Source of the DNA: Cryptomeria japonica
Lineage: Eukaryota > Streptophyta > Pinopsida > Cupressales > Cupressaceae
Direction of reading: 5' to 3'
NCBI RefSeq assembly: GCF_030272615.1
Contig: NC_081408.1
Coordinates: forward strand, 306,122,450-306,186,449
DNA length: 64,000 bases
Below, in pieces: positions 23,164-35,110 of this stretch (position 1 is its first letter; each line of letters opens with the position of its first letter). The position numbers and the translations under genes are program-made. The notes beneath the pieces were generated by a model. That model searched no databases. It worked only from the letters and a program-made list of their open reading frames with translations, and was not told where the DNA came from.

Positions 23164-24010
23164 ATTTCGGGTTTCATATTTTGGTTTGGTTGATTACCGA
23201 TAGACACTTCACCGACACTGGTAGGTTGGAAGGTATTCTTTGGTTACCGGCCATGTAGGTTGACATGGTTTATATTTAGGTTATCGGTATTGGAGGCCAA
23301 CATCATTTGGGAGATCCGATATTGGCAATTGATGTTGATATTCATATATTTATATTATTTAGCCAACATGTATATTTATATTTTAATTATCTTTGTAAGC
23401 CGACATAAGACATGATAGTTTGTAAAAGGTATATAAGTCATTTGATTAGGTTATTTTGTAAGATATAGGAGATGTATGTGATGGAATGTAATGTGAGATA
23501 TATGAGAGAGATCATGTATGTGAGGATATTTATGTAAGAGGTTATTCCGGTAAAGGGTTTAGGTTTTCAGACCGAAACAAACAGAGCTTAACTGGAACTG
23601 TACTCAGGCATAGGAGATGCTATCTTTGCAGTTGATTCATTTCTCCAGATTGTAGTCTGGATTTGTATGTAGCCAATGAGGCTCCTTTTGTGATTGAGCA
23701 GTGTGCTCTATTTTGTAAGCCTTCCTGCAAGTGTAGGCCCCTATATTTTGTAATATCTCTTCATATGGCCAGTGGATTGATATTGTGGGTCACAAATCCC
23801 ACTGTGGTTTTTCCTTTTTGAGGTTTTCCACATATAATTCTATGTGTTATGGTATTCATTTGTGTGATTGGATTATTGGTTTCTTTACTTCTTTCAATCT
23901 TATATGTATTGGTATACTAATTGGTCAATGCATGTTTTAATAAGATTAAAATTGACCATTCTGGTAGAACACTGATTCACCCCCCCTCTCAGTGTTTTTA
24001 GATTCCAATA
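23164..24010 (+). mobile_element. Element A, 5' LTR, remainder
   Basis: Continues the 70 bp at 15442-15511. The sequence closely matches the reverse complement of 52563-53397, A's other LTR. It includes the module CACTGTGGTTTTTCC then GAGGTTTTCCAC (23799-23831) and the run CCCCCCCTCTCAGTG near the end. It ends GATTCCAATA (usually CAACA), followed by the PBS. Full length is about 917 bp against 905 bp in the partner. Confidence 0.85.
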
Positions 24011-24024
24011 ATTTGTATTAGAGC
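24011..24024 (+). other. Element A primer-binding site (decayed)
   Basis: TTTGTATTAGAGCC matches the initiator Met tRNA site with two or three substitutions, at the expected place after the LTR. Confidence 0.75.
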
Positions 24025-24078
24025 CTTGTGTCTCGAAGGAAGTTTAATAGTTTGTGGAAGATCCTGAATTCGGAATCC

Positions 24079-25186
24079 ATGGATATGAGTTTGGAGAAGC
24101 AACTTGAGGTAGCACTTGAAGATTATGATGATGAAAGGATGAAGAACTTGAAGTTACAAGATGAATTGAATTCTACTCAGGAATTCATTCTTGTTCTATA
24201 GGAGAGATTGTCATCTATTCAAGCTAGGAGAAAGAAACTTTTACAAAATCAAGACAATGAAGAGAAAGATTCCGTTAATGAGAGATTTCTGAAGTTGAGT
24301 CAGGAGAACATGGTAATGATGAATGAAATGAAAGCTATAACTATGAGGATGTCTAAAGAGATTGAGTACTAGAATAAAGAGAAAGAAAATGTTGTTGTAT
24401 CTCTGAAAAACAAATTTGAAGAATGTGGTAGGTTGGCTCATGAAAAATGATATGTTGAGAACTGATTTGGTACAATCCCAGAGAAATGGATAAGAGCTTG
24501 AGAGACAAATGATAATTCTGAGAGATGATCTGACTATTGCAAGTGAGTATAAAGAGAAATTGAAGATTAGTTCAGCACAGCTTGATGAGTTATTAAACAG
24601 ACAAAGGTAGAATGGAGATTCCAGTGGACTTGGTTTTGAACAAGGACATAGTTCCAGTACTACTAATGAAGATCAAAACCAGAAGGCACTGGTAAGGCAA
24701 CTTGATTCTTATTAATTTAATGGTAGCTGCTTTGTTTGTAATAAATTTGGTCACATGGCTAGGAAATGTAGAAATAGAGAAAATCAGAACTATAATTCTG
24801 CTCCCGGTTAATGTTCTAAATTTGGTCATAAGACAAAAGATTGTAGAATGAATTTTAAATGTTATGCATGTGGAAAATTTGGTCATATGGCTAATCAGTG
24901 CAGGTCAAGCAATTATATTGGTTTTAGAAAAGCAATTCAAAAGAACAATGTCACATGTTATGCATGCAATGAGGTTGGACATAATGCTAGGTTTTGTAGA
25001 AGCAGAATCAGTTGGTAAGGAAGGATCAAACGAGAAAGGGAAAGAGAAGATAAATGAAATCCAACAAGATCATACCCAAAGATGGGTCAGGAAGTCAGAA
25101 GAACAATTAGCAGATGGAAATGTATCGGTTACTCAACTGGAAGAGGAGGTTGCTCTTGCACCAATAGGAAACTCATTTGGTAATTG
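24079..25186 (+). pseudogene. Element A gag-like protein with four zinc knuckles
   Basis: The chosen ATG at 24079 starts MDMSLEKQLEVALEDYDD, a charged coiled-coil-like region (KLSQENMVMMNEMKAITM) broken by stops and at least one frameshift near 24450. CCHC knuckles follow: CFVCNKFGHMARKC (about 24728), CSKFGHKTKDC (first Cys lost to a stop, about 24812), CYACGKFGHMANQC (about 24860) and CYACNEVGHNARFC (about 24958). A Glu-rich tail runs to about 25186. Order and knuckle number match element B. There is no protease motif and no canonical Copia gag N-domain. The presumed role is RNA binding and packaging. Confidence 0.7.
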
Positions 25187-25534
25187 AGGCAAATGCCTTA
25201 GGGGTAGGCAAAATTCATGATAATATTTCTTATGCCCCAGGAAGAGGTTCTGGAAGATGTTCTAGACATTCGAGATGCTTATCCAGCATGGAGATATTTG
25301 ATCGAGATCCGATATCTTCCTAAGGAAGTCATTCATGTCAATGAAAGATTAGGGTTTCTTGGAGGTTAAAAGGATGAATTCACTTCATTTATGATCACTT
25401 TGTATTTAGAGTGATTTAGAGGAAGTCTAAGGTGATTCAGTATGATCGATATCATCTTGAGTGATTTCACCAGTGATCAGAAGAGTTCTTTAGGGTTTTC
25501 ACTGATAGTTATTCATAGGTATTTATCTTTCATC

Positions 25535-25873
25535 ATGGAAGCGAGATCATCATTTGTACCTATGTTTATTGCAAATCCTACTATTGTTGAGGTCAAGGAC
25601 CGTCCTAGGCCAATTTTCAAACGATATCCGCATATTGCTACCCTGGGTGATTTGGTTGGCACTTTTTCCCGTGTCCTGGAAGGAGTCGTGTATGTTGAAG
25701 ATGTCAGAGCTTACATTCATTGTCATATTGAGGATTTGGGAACGAGTGATATTAAGAGTATGTACATGAGTGAATTAATGGGATATTCTGGAAAGATTAA
25801 GCCCGAGTACTAGCATATTGAGGATCTAGGGTTTACCGACATTTTGGATATTCCAAAATTTGAAGATGAAATT
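25535..25873 (+). pseudogene. Element A ORF2, N-terminal segment
   Basis: Starts MEARSSFVPMFIANP. The stretch ending AYIHCHIEDLGTSDIKS and GKIKPEY matches B ORF2 (DYIDCKIEDLGSLAIHS, KIKLEY), with one stop at 25811-25813. The reading reaches KFEDEI and is cut by H2 at 25874. It resumes at 30122. Function unknown. Confidence 0.75.
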
Positions 25874-28869
25874 TGTGAGGCCCTACCCTAAACCATCCTA
25901 GAATTTCAATGATTTTCATGTTGGAACTAATATGGATGCTTTATTTCTATGCATTATGGATATAAAACTTTATATGATCCCAGGATTGGATAACATTGTT
26001 ATATTGATGCTTCATTTCTATGCATTATGAATATAGAATTTTATATGATTCTAGGATAGGATAACATTGAGATGGTGTATGTCATTGATTTGATTTGCAG
26101 GACTTTATTATGATGTTAGAAATATGATGCATGTCTTATGAATAGCTGAAAATTATGAGGATTATGATAATTACTTATGTGGATTACTTTGGATATATGG
26201 TAAATTAATTTGTATGATGTCAATTCTATGTAGAGTGACTGATTTGTATTCTTATTTATGTGTTTAATATTATATGAGGCTATTTGGGAATTACTAATGT
26301 GTAATTGAGATGTGCAGGAAAATTATCCATGTGACCATGGAAACATTATGGGGAATCAAGCCTAGACCTATGTACATTTGTAAAACTAGGGGTTGTCTAT
26401 TTGGAGAGACAACACCCCGTATGTATCGTATTTCATTCATAAACATAAATGTTGCATGTGTGTTAAATTGTATTTATTATTTTGTTTAAATCTAACAAGA
26501 GACAATTTCCATGTGTGAATTAAGTAAAGTATTTTATTGTGTCACTTGTCACATGTGTTGAATAGTGTGTTTTGATTTTGACATGTCTCTTGAGGGGAAA
26601 TTGTTTCAACCAAAGCCTTTTTCAAATATTTGAGTGTGGTCCCAAATTTGCCTTGGGTAGAGAGTCTTTAGAGTGGTCAACTCAGGTTTGACCCGTAGGT
26701 TAACTTCAGAGGGGTTTCTAAGGGGTCAAATGGACTCCTAGGGTTAGTTTAGGGGCTTTTTCAAAGGTCCATAGGGTATACCTATGGGTTAGGGGTATTT
26801 TTAAGCATGTGACCACTCCCATGTGATTGTTTAGTCACCTCAAAAATTGGTTTTCCCAAGATGAACGAAAATCTAACTTGGAGGATTCCTCCTAGGTTAG
26901 ATAACCTTCCTTTTTTGTGTCAGTTTCTCTTCCCCACTTTCTCTTACCTTTTCAGTTTCCATTTTTAGTAACCTGTAAGAGGTTAGGAAGACCAACCAAT
27001 GTGAGCTCTCACTTTATCCAAGAGGTTGGAAAGATTGAGATAAGCCTTCTTAGTCAAGGGTTAGAGACTTAGGATGGTAATCACCCACTCTCCATCTTTG
27101 GAGACTAGATCTTGAAGTTTTGAAAAATGTAATATAGGAATTTTGGCTAAGTGTTGAAAGAAAAGAAGTGTGGATTTGGGCAGCTCTACTCCAAACTAAC
27201 CCTTGTGAACCCTTGGCAGATTAAAGGTTGGTTTAATCTCTTTGTTTGTATGTTGTAATTTTGCTTTGAAAGATTGCTTGAATTTAGTTGTTTTCTTCCT
27301 TTGTGTTTTTATTTGTGAAGAAATATATGTGATCTTTCACTTGTTTTGGTTAAGCATTTTATTTGTGTTTTGGGAGTATTCAAGGCCAACTCACCCTTGG
27401 GAGGGTAGAGTGGCCTTGGGGTGGAGGGTTGTTTGATAGCCTTAGAGTGAGAGGCTCTCTTTGGAAGAGAGTGTTCTCAAGGGATTTTTTATCACCCTTG
27501 CTGCATAGTTATTGTTTATGCATTTGGGGGTCATAAGGGAAGATATTATGACTTGTATGCCTTGGGGGTCATAAGGATGTTGGGACAAGTTTTGAACTTG
27601 TGATGTGCTCTTGGTTACCTTGTGATGGCCTTGTGTTCTACTATTTTACAGTTTCTCCTCAAGGTACTTAGTCCACTTCCACCCATGTAAAAATCACATT
27701 ATGTGATGGTGTTAAGCCTTGGGATGGGAATGTGCTTGTTGTGAGTTTGTCATGGTTGTTTGTGTATTTCTTGAGTGTAACACGTCTAGGTCTTGGTTCT
27801 CCAAGCTCGGGGTGGCTTCTAGTAAGCCTAGGTTGGGAGGTTAGCCTCCATGGTCACAACCTTAAGACTTTGTATTGCAGGTTTGCTTGGAAAGGAAGGA
27901 AAAGAAAAGCTAGGAGTTGCTACCTTTATTTTTGTTTTAGTTGCAAATGAAAAAATGTATTTATTTTTGAGGTCCTCATTTAGTAGAAATTAGAGGCTAA
28001 GTTGGGTATTCACCCTCTTTGTAAAAGTTACTATGTTGAAAATGAAAGTATTCTCCTTTCCATGTTTTATCATAAAAATTAGATGCATTCTTTAATTAAG
28101 TTTGTTATTGCAAGAAAGAAATGAAAGTAAATAAAGAATAAGTTTTCTATAGTTTTGAGTTGAAATCTATTTGCATTTATTTCTTGAAAATAAAAGAAAT
28201 TTCTACCTCTTTATGCATATTGTAAAATGATGGAAATGAATGAATATAAAGCATGAATGTTAGTGGAAAGAAAATAAATCCCTTACTCTTATTTATTTAT
28301 TCCAAATGCAAATATGGTTAAATAGATTTTAGTAAGAATAATAGTTTTGCATTTTACATGATGGTAATGTTTTTAAGTGATTTCTAGACTATTTTAGTGC
28401 TGCTGTAATTTATTTATTTCTGTCATTTAAAAAAAAAAAAAAAGCAGAAAATAAAGGTAGATAAATTAATCTTTTCCTATAGTTAACTATATGACATTAA
28501 AAATGAAAAGAAATACATTTGTTCAAATATGGTATAAACTACTTTAATGCTTTAAAGGAAAATATATGTTTTAGACAAAAGGAAATATTGTATCTTCATA
28601 TTGTTAAGTTGTTAAAAATAAAAATAAAAATATAGACTTAGACAAGAATGTATCTAGTTAATCATTTTTCAAAAAAAAAAGTTAGTTTCTATTTCCTATC
28701 AATTTTATAAGTCAAAAATATGCATATACATGAAAGAGGTTTTATACATTTTATTCTTAAAGAAGGAAATATTTATCTCTTTAGCATGCTGGTTATTTAA
28801 TTTCTTAACAGTCTTTATTTTAATTCCCTGCATGTAAGAAAATGAATATAACCCTTATTTAAATCAAAA

Positions 28870-28935
28870 TATGTGTATATATGTATATATGTACATATAT
28901 AAATGTACATATATACATATATAAATATATATATC
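28870..28935. repeat. AT-rich ATAC/ATGT microsatellite in H2
   Basis: Imperfect alternating tract, positioned like the longer tract of H beside the GC-rich block. Confidence 0.85.
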
Positions 28936-28989
28936 ACATATGAAATATCTAATAGTTTTTTTTTTTTTAAATAATAAATAAAATAAAAA

Positions 28990-29280
28990 CCTAGCAACCT
29001 TTTCCCCATGGGTTACCGCGGAGCCGAGGCTCCCGCGGGCTCCCCGGGTGACGCGGGCTTTCTGTGGGCTATGACCCGCAGTGGCACCCCCGGCGCCACT
29101 GCGGGCGACACAATCCCGCCACTGCCTCTGTGTGGAACCCTCCCCCATGGCCGCTGTCAAACTCGCAGCCCCTGCACAAAAATTAACCGCCACCTGTGAT
29201 AAAATGAAACCCGCAGCTTGTGTGTTATGCCTTCGCCATGATCAAATCTACCCTACTGCATAACACGAAATCCTAACCCA
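28990..29280. other. GC-rich palindromic block inside H2
   Basis: A CpG-rich island in AT-rich DNA with inverted repeats (GCCGAGGC, CCCGCGGGC, GGCACCCCCGGCGCC). It is the counterpart of 13495-13800 in H, although primary sequence has diverged. Short ORFs here are not credible genes. Confidence 0.5.
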
Positions 29281-29376
29281 GATTTCGAGTTAGGGTATTC
29301 GTGGATTAGTTTTTAAAAAAAAAGAGCATTTTTTTTTTTGGGTTTTATATGGTTGTATTTTTTCTTTTATCAATGG

Positions 29377-29380
<4 letters not shown>

Positions 29381-29426
<46 letters not shown>

Positions 29427-29453
29427 CACACACACACACACACACACACACAC
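29381..29453. repeat. (TA)n-(AC)n compound microsatellite
   Basis: TA units to 29422, then a short GAG interruption and AC units to 29453. Confidence 0.95.
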
Positions 29454-30121
29454 GAATGTATAAGCCTAGTTTTAGATTAATTATACTATTTATGTATACA
29501 TATTTTACATATGCTTTATATAATCATATAGGTATATAAATATATGAATATGATGTTTAAGTTGAAATCTTTTTGGTATAAATTTTATTAATAAGTATTA
29601 ATAAAAGTCTAATGTAATATTTAGCCATAAGGGATTATTTTAGTCTACCTTAATTTTTGGCTTTACGAAATTAAATTTTATAGGGCAATTTATATTATGG
29701 ATTTACTCAACCCTATAGTCGAATTTAGTCATTTTATTTTCATTCGCTCAATTGGTTATTAAATTTAATAATCTAAGTGTTAGAATTAATTTAATTCATT
29801 CCTAGAGCATTTAAATGATTTTTGAGATTATTAATATCTCTTTAGTTAAAGATTATTGATTAAATTCATTTATTAATTAACGAGATAGTAATGATGCTTT
29901 TGGGAGAATTTATTCCGCACCTAGTTAATTATTTATGCATGCTCGATTTAGTTAATTAGATTAACTTTAGTAAACATCTCTTTTAATTTCTAGAGTTAAA
30001 ACATAGTTAAGACAAGACTTATTATTGCATCTTTATCTTTAGCACATTTAGTTCTATTAGGATGTTTTAAAAAAAAATAAAAATTGTTGTTCTGTTTTTG
30101 CCCAAAAGTTTGGGCATGACA

Positions 30122-32125
30122 AAATTGTCAGATATGTTCTAAGCAAAGTGCATGGAGAATTTATTTGGTTAGATAGACCATATAAGATTTTGAAGGAGGC
30201 CATCAAGACAATCACCAGTTTATCGCAGATTGGGCAGCATCCAGAAAAGAAGGTTTCTAATGATCAGGTCAATAAGATCACAAACGCAACATCGAATAAG
30301 TGATCAATGAGGATTAGTACTATCACCAACAAAGATATTAGATTTGGAAGCATGACCATTGGTTACAAGGTAACTCAATCAAACCGACTAAATTTTGTTT
30401 GTAGCTCTTGCATTTATGCAGCTCATAAAATGATGAGAAAAAATGAGAAGTCAGATCTATGTGGTTGGATGTTGGATGAATCGTTGATTAACCTAGGAAA
30501 GATTAAGGGAGAGAAGAAAGGAACATTCTGATATGGAAACCTAATTGTCTCTTTAATGTTGTTTTTCATCAATTAGAGTCCCAATTTTGGGAAAAGACAA
30601 TGGGCATTTGATATCCCAGTAGGGAGGAAACTAAAACAATCCATTTCTACATTGGGTAGTCAAATAGATGAAAAAGTGTGGTGTTACTTTAAGGCATTCC
30701 AACAGGCTATGAAATCTAGGGAAAGGGTTCCAAAGCACATAGTTGAGAAGTACTCAACTGAGATATACTTCATGGTTAAGAAAGATGAAACTTTGATGGA
30801 AGCTGTAAAGCCCCGAAAGATTTGGATTGAGGAAATGGGTTATGAAGTTGATGCACAGATTCTAGATGCTTATGCATAATTGCTAATTGATGCACCTATC
30901 AATGAAACTATAAAAACCTTTGGTACTGCTAAGAAGAAGAAGCAAGAGGGAGAAGTAGGAGGGCAAGGCAAGTAAATTTGTTGAAAAGGTTTCACAGGAC
31001 ATCAAAGCATTAATTGATGTTGTTCTAGAGAAAGGCAAGAAGAGGAAAGAACTAGAAATATTCATTGAGCCTATTGTAGTAGAATCTGGATCTGATGATG
31101 ACACACCCTTAGCATTCAAAAGGGTATTAAAGAAGAAAACTAAAGAGACTAAGGTCGAAGCAAAGAAGCATCCGGTTAGGAAGGTTACTATTAAGGTACC
31201 GGCATAGAAGCGAGCTCCAAAGGAAACACCTTCAGCCCCATCTGGTACTGGAAGAAGGAAAAAGAAGGATGACACCAATCTTGCACTTGTATCTGGTAAT
31301 ATAATTGTTATTCCACCCAAGACTTGTGCAGGATTAGTAGATGAAATAACTAAAGATGGTATGCTAAAAAATTTGCAATTTTATTATGAGAATTTGGATG
31401 ATAATGAACAAAGAGAAGTAGAGGAACTAGTTTTGTTGTATTTGGATATTTATAATAAAGCCTTGTTAGAAATTGAAAACCAAATACCAACACAATTATA
31501 TGACATATTAGATGCTAGAAGATTATCAACAATGGAAGAGGACATGCATATAAAGATTCAAGAGTTGTTATCTGTTTGTGTTTCTATTACTCCAGAGGAG
31601 ATGGACAAGACACTTAAGGTTGTAGATAGAAAGATTTTTTATAGCAAGTATAGAATGATCAGTCTTATGTTAGGTAGGGTCAATGAGATAGTCAAGGAGA
31701 TCCACAAGGCACAGGTTAAATTCTTTGAAGAAAACCATTGTTTTTATACTTCATCAGAACCAAAGATAGAAACTATAGACATCCCAGTTGAAGGGAAAGG
31801 CAAAGGTATTGTGGGTACTTCACCCTCAATTTTGAAAAATATCAAGATATTGGATATAGAGCCCCCGATAGAAACTAATGTACAGGAAAATGTTGAGATA
31901 CCAACAAAATCAAAGAGTGTAAAGGTTGCAAGTGTACAGGATACTAATGAAAAGGACAAAATTCCTTTGGATCAAAATGTACAAGTTGAGGTCACAGTTC
32001 ATAAGGAGGAACTAACAGTAATTGATACTGCACCAAGTGGCAAATCCACTGTTGTAAGTGAAGAAGATACTACCTTTTGTAACTGGGGTAACTGGGGATT
32101 CAAAAAATCACCTTCTATTATTTAA
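30122..32125 (+). pseudogene. Element A ORF2, central segment
   Basis: Resumes after H2 with KIVRYVLSKVHGEF, aligned to B's HIRIILRRFHGDKM. It then covers the region with KYSTEIYFMVKKDETLMEAV and EEMGYEVDAQILDAYA (B: KYEDDICFTIKVDKCIMEAV, EPMGYEVMYDMLEGYA). A Lys-rich linker follows, then a helical region starting MLKNLQFYYENLDDNEQREV that matches B's LLHDLIEYFDEFNDDEKEV. The open stretch 31361-32125 is 254 codons. Stops and frameshifts occur near 30300, 30530, 30880 and 31205. Recognisable ORF2 ends about 32070-32125; the C-terminal part is found inverted at 54389-53741. Confidence 0.75.
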
Positions 32126-35110
32126 ATCTCCAACACTGATCTATGACAAAGTTACCACCTCCTTACGAAGGACAAACATTCAAACAACTAGAATTTCTTC
32201 ATAGGTCAGATTCATTTCAAACCAGCACTACAACACCTCCTTGTCATCATATGGTATCATATGGATTCCATCCTCAACTTGTTAGGGTACTTCATCATAA
32301 GAACTCAAACCTACTTCATCTCTTATGCAAATTCTTTGTTCTTCCTAGTTCTTCTTCAAATAATTCACACTGGTGTAGAGATCTTAGAGTCGCCACTCAC
32401 AACTTGTGAGGTATTATGAAATAATCTTGAAAAATGGACAGATCTAGATAGAAATTACATTGAAAGATGAATTACAGTAGATTCTCTAGTAATATTTATG
32501 AGAATTGACTCAAACCAACAAGGGACAAATTAAGAAACTCATCACTCTATGAGGCAAAAGATTTGGGTCCTACGATGTGGGAGAAAAACTCAACCATCAA
32601 ATCATAGGAAGACATGGAAAACTCTATACAATAGACAACTAAATTTCTTTTCCAGAGATTCCAGACAATTATTTCCCCAATAGAGTTACCATTTTTGTTG
32701 GTGACTCGGATGGGACAATCTCAACTATATATTAAGCCAAGCTTTTCTAACTAGAGATCCTCCACATTTCATTCCCCAACAAAGTTACCATTTTTGTTGG
32801 TTCCCAAAAATGGGTTTACACAGCTAAAAGGCATAGACCAAGCTGATTCCTCTGAATACCTATGGAAATCCACTTCCAACTATCAATATCCTTCAGGCTT
32901 GGACCAACTGCAACAAGGATTTCTGCAAATCCTTCTACACTTTGGGCTCTGCAAGAGCCGAGAGGGTAATCCCTTCAGTTAACTTCTTGATCTCTGTACC
33001 ACACTAAAAGAATCACTAAAACAAAGAAGATTATCTCATAAAAGGGCTTGACAAAAAGGGAGAATGCTCAAGGATGGAAAATCCTTCAGTGCTCCTTGAC
33101 CTAACTAGAGCATGAGATGGGTAGGACAACTCATAAATACATGAAAACTTAGCAATGATGTTCTGATATTTAAAATATTTATGACAAATCACAAATAAAA
33201 TAGACAAGAAACTGAAAACCTAACTACATCTGCTAGCAAATGCCAGTGCCTTATCCATTGGGCTATAGAGTCTCTAAAATATTATTGATTTTGATAGAAA
33301 CTTATGTAACAATTGATTTGATCTTAAACAATAATCCCTTACAATATCATTCTATCTACAATTTCTTACCCGAACTACTTATCAAATCTTGGTATAAGCA
33401 TAATCTCTCTATAATTTCATTCAAGCACTTTAATTAATCCCTTGGATTAAAGCATAGAATGTAAAACTACATACATTATAACAATCCAACAAGTAAATAA
33501 AACCCTTGATTCCATTAACTCAAAAGAAAATACAGTCACACACAGGAGAGTAAGGATTTGAAAATGTATCTGTATTAATCTCATAAGATATATTCTATCA
33601 GATAACAAAAAACATTTCATTTACAAAATAACCCACTTGGAATATAAAACTCGTAACTATTTCTCACTTTTGCTCTGCAAAATGACATTACGATTCCTGC
33701 TATTTTCTGATGACTTCCCAAAATTGGAACCTAATCCTATAGACCAGACCTACCTAAAGAGACCCTCTTCAGAGATTTTGGAACCCTATCTTATGGCCTT
33801 GATTTCCCTTTTATAGAAAATAAGGGAGCAACATGCTTTAGGCCTAAGGACACATGTCACTTGAAGATTAAGCCAAAGAGGTTGTATGCAATTTTGTTAC
33901 AAAATATTCCTTATCCATATGCTGGTACCCGAGATGAGGTGAAACCAAAATCTTCAACTAATTAAAGGTAGAAACAAAAATGCTTGAGCCATTCCGATAT
34001 CACCCTAACACCTTTGGATGGACCCTGAGATGCTCAGTCTATTATACACAGTGTTTCCCTTCTCGGAAAGGAAACCAGATCCTGGCAAGAAGTAAAATTG
34101 CCCCCAAACTAGAGGAAGATCTCCAAACTTTATGCCCCAGATTAGAGGAAGTGCAAAGAGGAGCTTAAGGGAATACATAATATGTTGAGAAGGCATTGCA
34201 ACTTCCATGTTGTTGCAAAGATGACTGGCTACCACTCCTTACTCAAACAAATCCTTCTTTCAATTCCTTGTGGGCTCCTTCCTCAAACACCCTGCCAACA
34301 ATTAGTAGAGTAAGAACAAAGAATATGTCATGCATGACTTTTTCTAATAAAAAAAGGATTTCATGAACCCTCTAACAATCCTCTGAACTTTCACAACCCC
34401 TCTGACAATGAGCAACCTCATACTAGAGAAAAAACATCCATCCAATGTCAAAAAATATGCAATGACTCCATGCATAATCCTGTTCAAACACCATCCTCTT
34501 TATTGATGAAAAACCGCTCTCAAAAAATGAAGAATTTTGTATCCTTTTCTTCCCATTTATCACCACCCTACTAAATTTATAACCAAAGTTCAATTCATAA
34601 TGGTAGTGCTCATTCATGTGAAGAATCATCATCCTAATATTTTCTGTTCATCTTGCCAGCTATGGATTCCAGCAATCATGCCTACAAACCCAAGTCACTG
34701 TCACCTCTAGGCCATCAATCCACTACCTCTTGCATAAGTTCACCTTGTGCGAATGATTTTGTTTTGATTTTATTCTTCCATGAGTGTACATTTTCTACTT
34801 CAGAATCCCTGTCAACAGGCAATCTTTGATTTCATCAGGGAACTCGTGATCCTTCATATCCAATTCAGAAGTTATTCAAATCCTTTCACACCTCTGGAAC
34901 ATCATCCTTTCTTGTCTAATCAATATTTTACTCAACAAAAACCCTTCACAAGCTCCCTCAGGGATGACTCAGCATTCAAAAATTTTAACTTGTGGCTATC
35001 TATTCTAAGTCGACAAGCCTGTATTATGCTCATTCTATCTTTCCCACGCGGGTGACAACCAATACCTTTAATGACCCTTTTAAAAATCAGTTTAAAACTC
35101 CACCATATAT
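32126..35110. other. Unclassified DNA between element A and repeat R1
   Basis: No domain recognised. A direct repeat of about 25 bp sharing GTTACCATTTTTGTTGGT occurs near 32685 and 32783. Short ORFs (32143-32409, 34780-35055 and others) show no family features. In the inversion model this stretch lay inside ORF2 of element A as inserted DNA. Confidence 0.4.

Larger units (their letters stand above)
25874..30121. mobile_element. H2: 4.25-kb solo giant LTR
   Basis: Begins TGTGAGGCCCTACCC, ends TTTGGGCATGACA, and is flanked by perfect 5-bp duplications AAATT (25869-25873 and 30122-30126). The two ends are not direct repeats of each other and there is no pol or gag, so it behaves as a solo LTR rather than a whole element. 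Its sequence aligns with the three pieces of H. It holds a ~70-bp tandem duplication (25933-26070), microsatellites and a GC-rich block. The terminal 8-bp inverted repeat TGCCCAAA/TTTGGGCA is striking. It interrupts ORF2 of element A. Orientation is uncertain because both ends start TGT. Confidence 0.8.

Noticed and set aside
29008-29263. GC-rich short ORFs as a small gene or CpG-island promoter of a host gene
   Set aside because: The block lies inside solo LTR H2, and H carries a counterpart, so it belongs to the repeat.
25874-30121. H2 as a DNA transposon, because both ends start TGT and resemble inverted repeats
   Set aside because: Only about 4 bases are truly inverted at the ends, and the 5-bp TSD with TG...CA fits LTR integration better.
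32126-35110. Candidate host gene exons
   Set aside because: Several short ORFs but no conserved domain, splice-consistent arrangement or codon bias that I could support.
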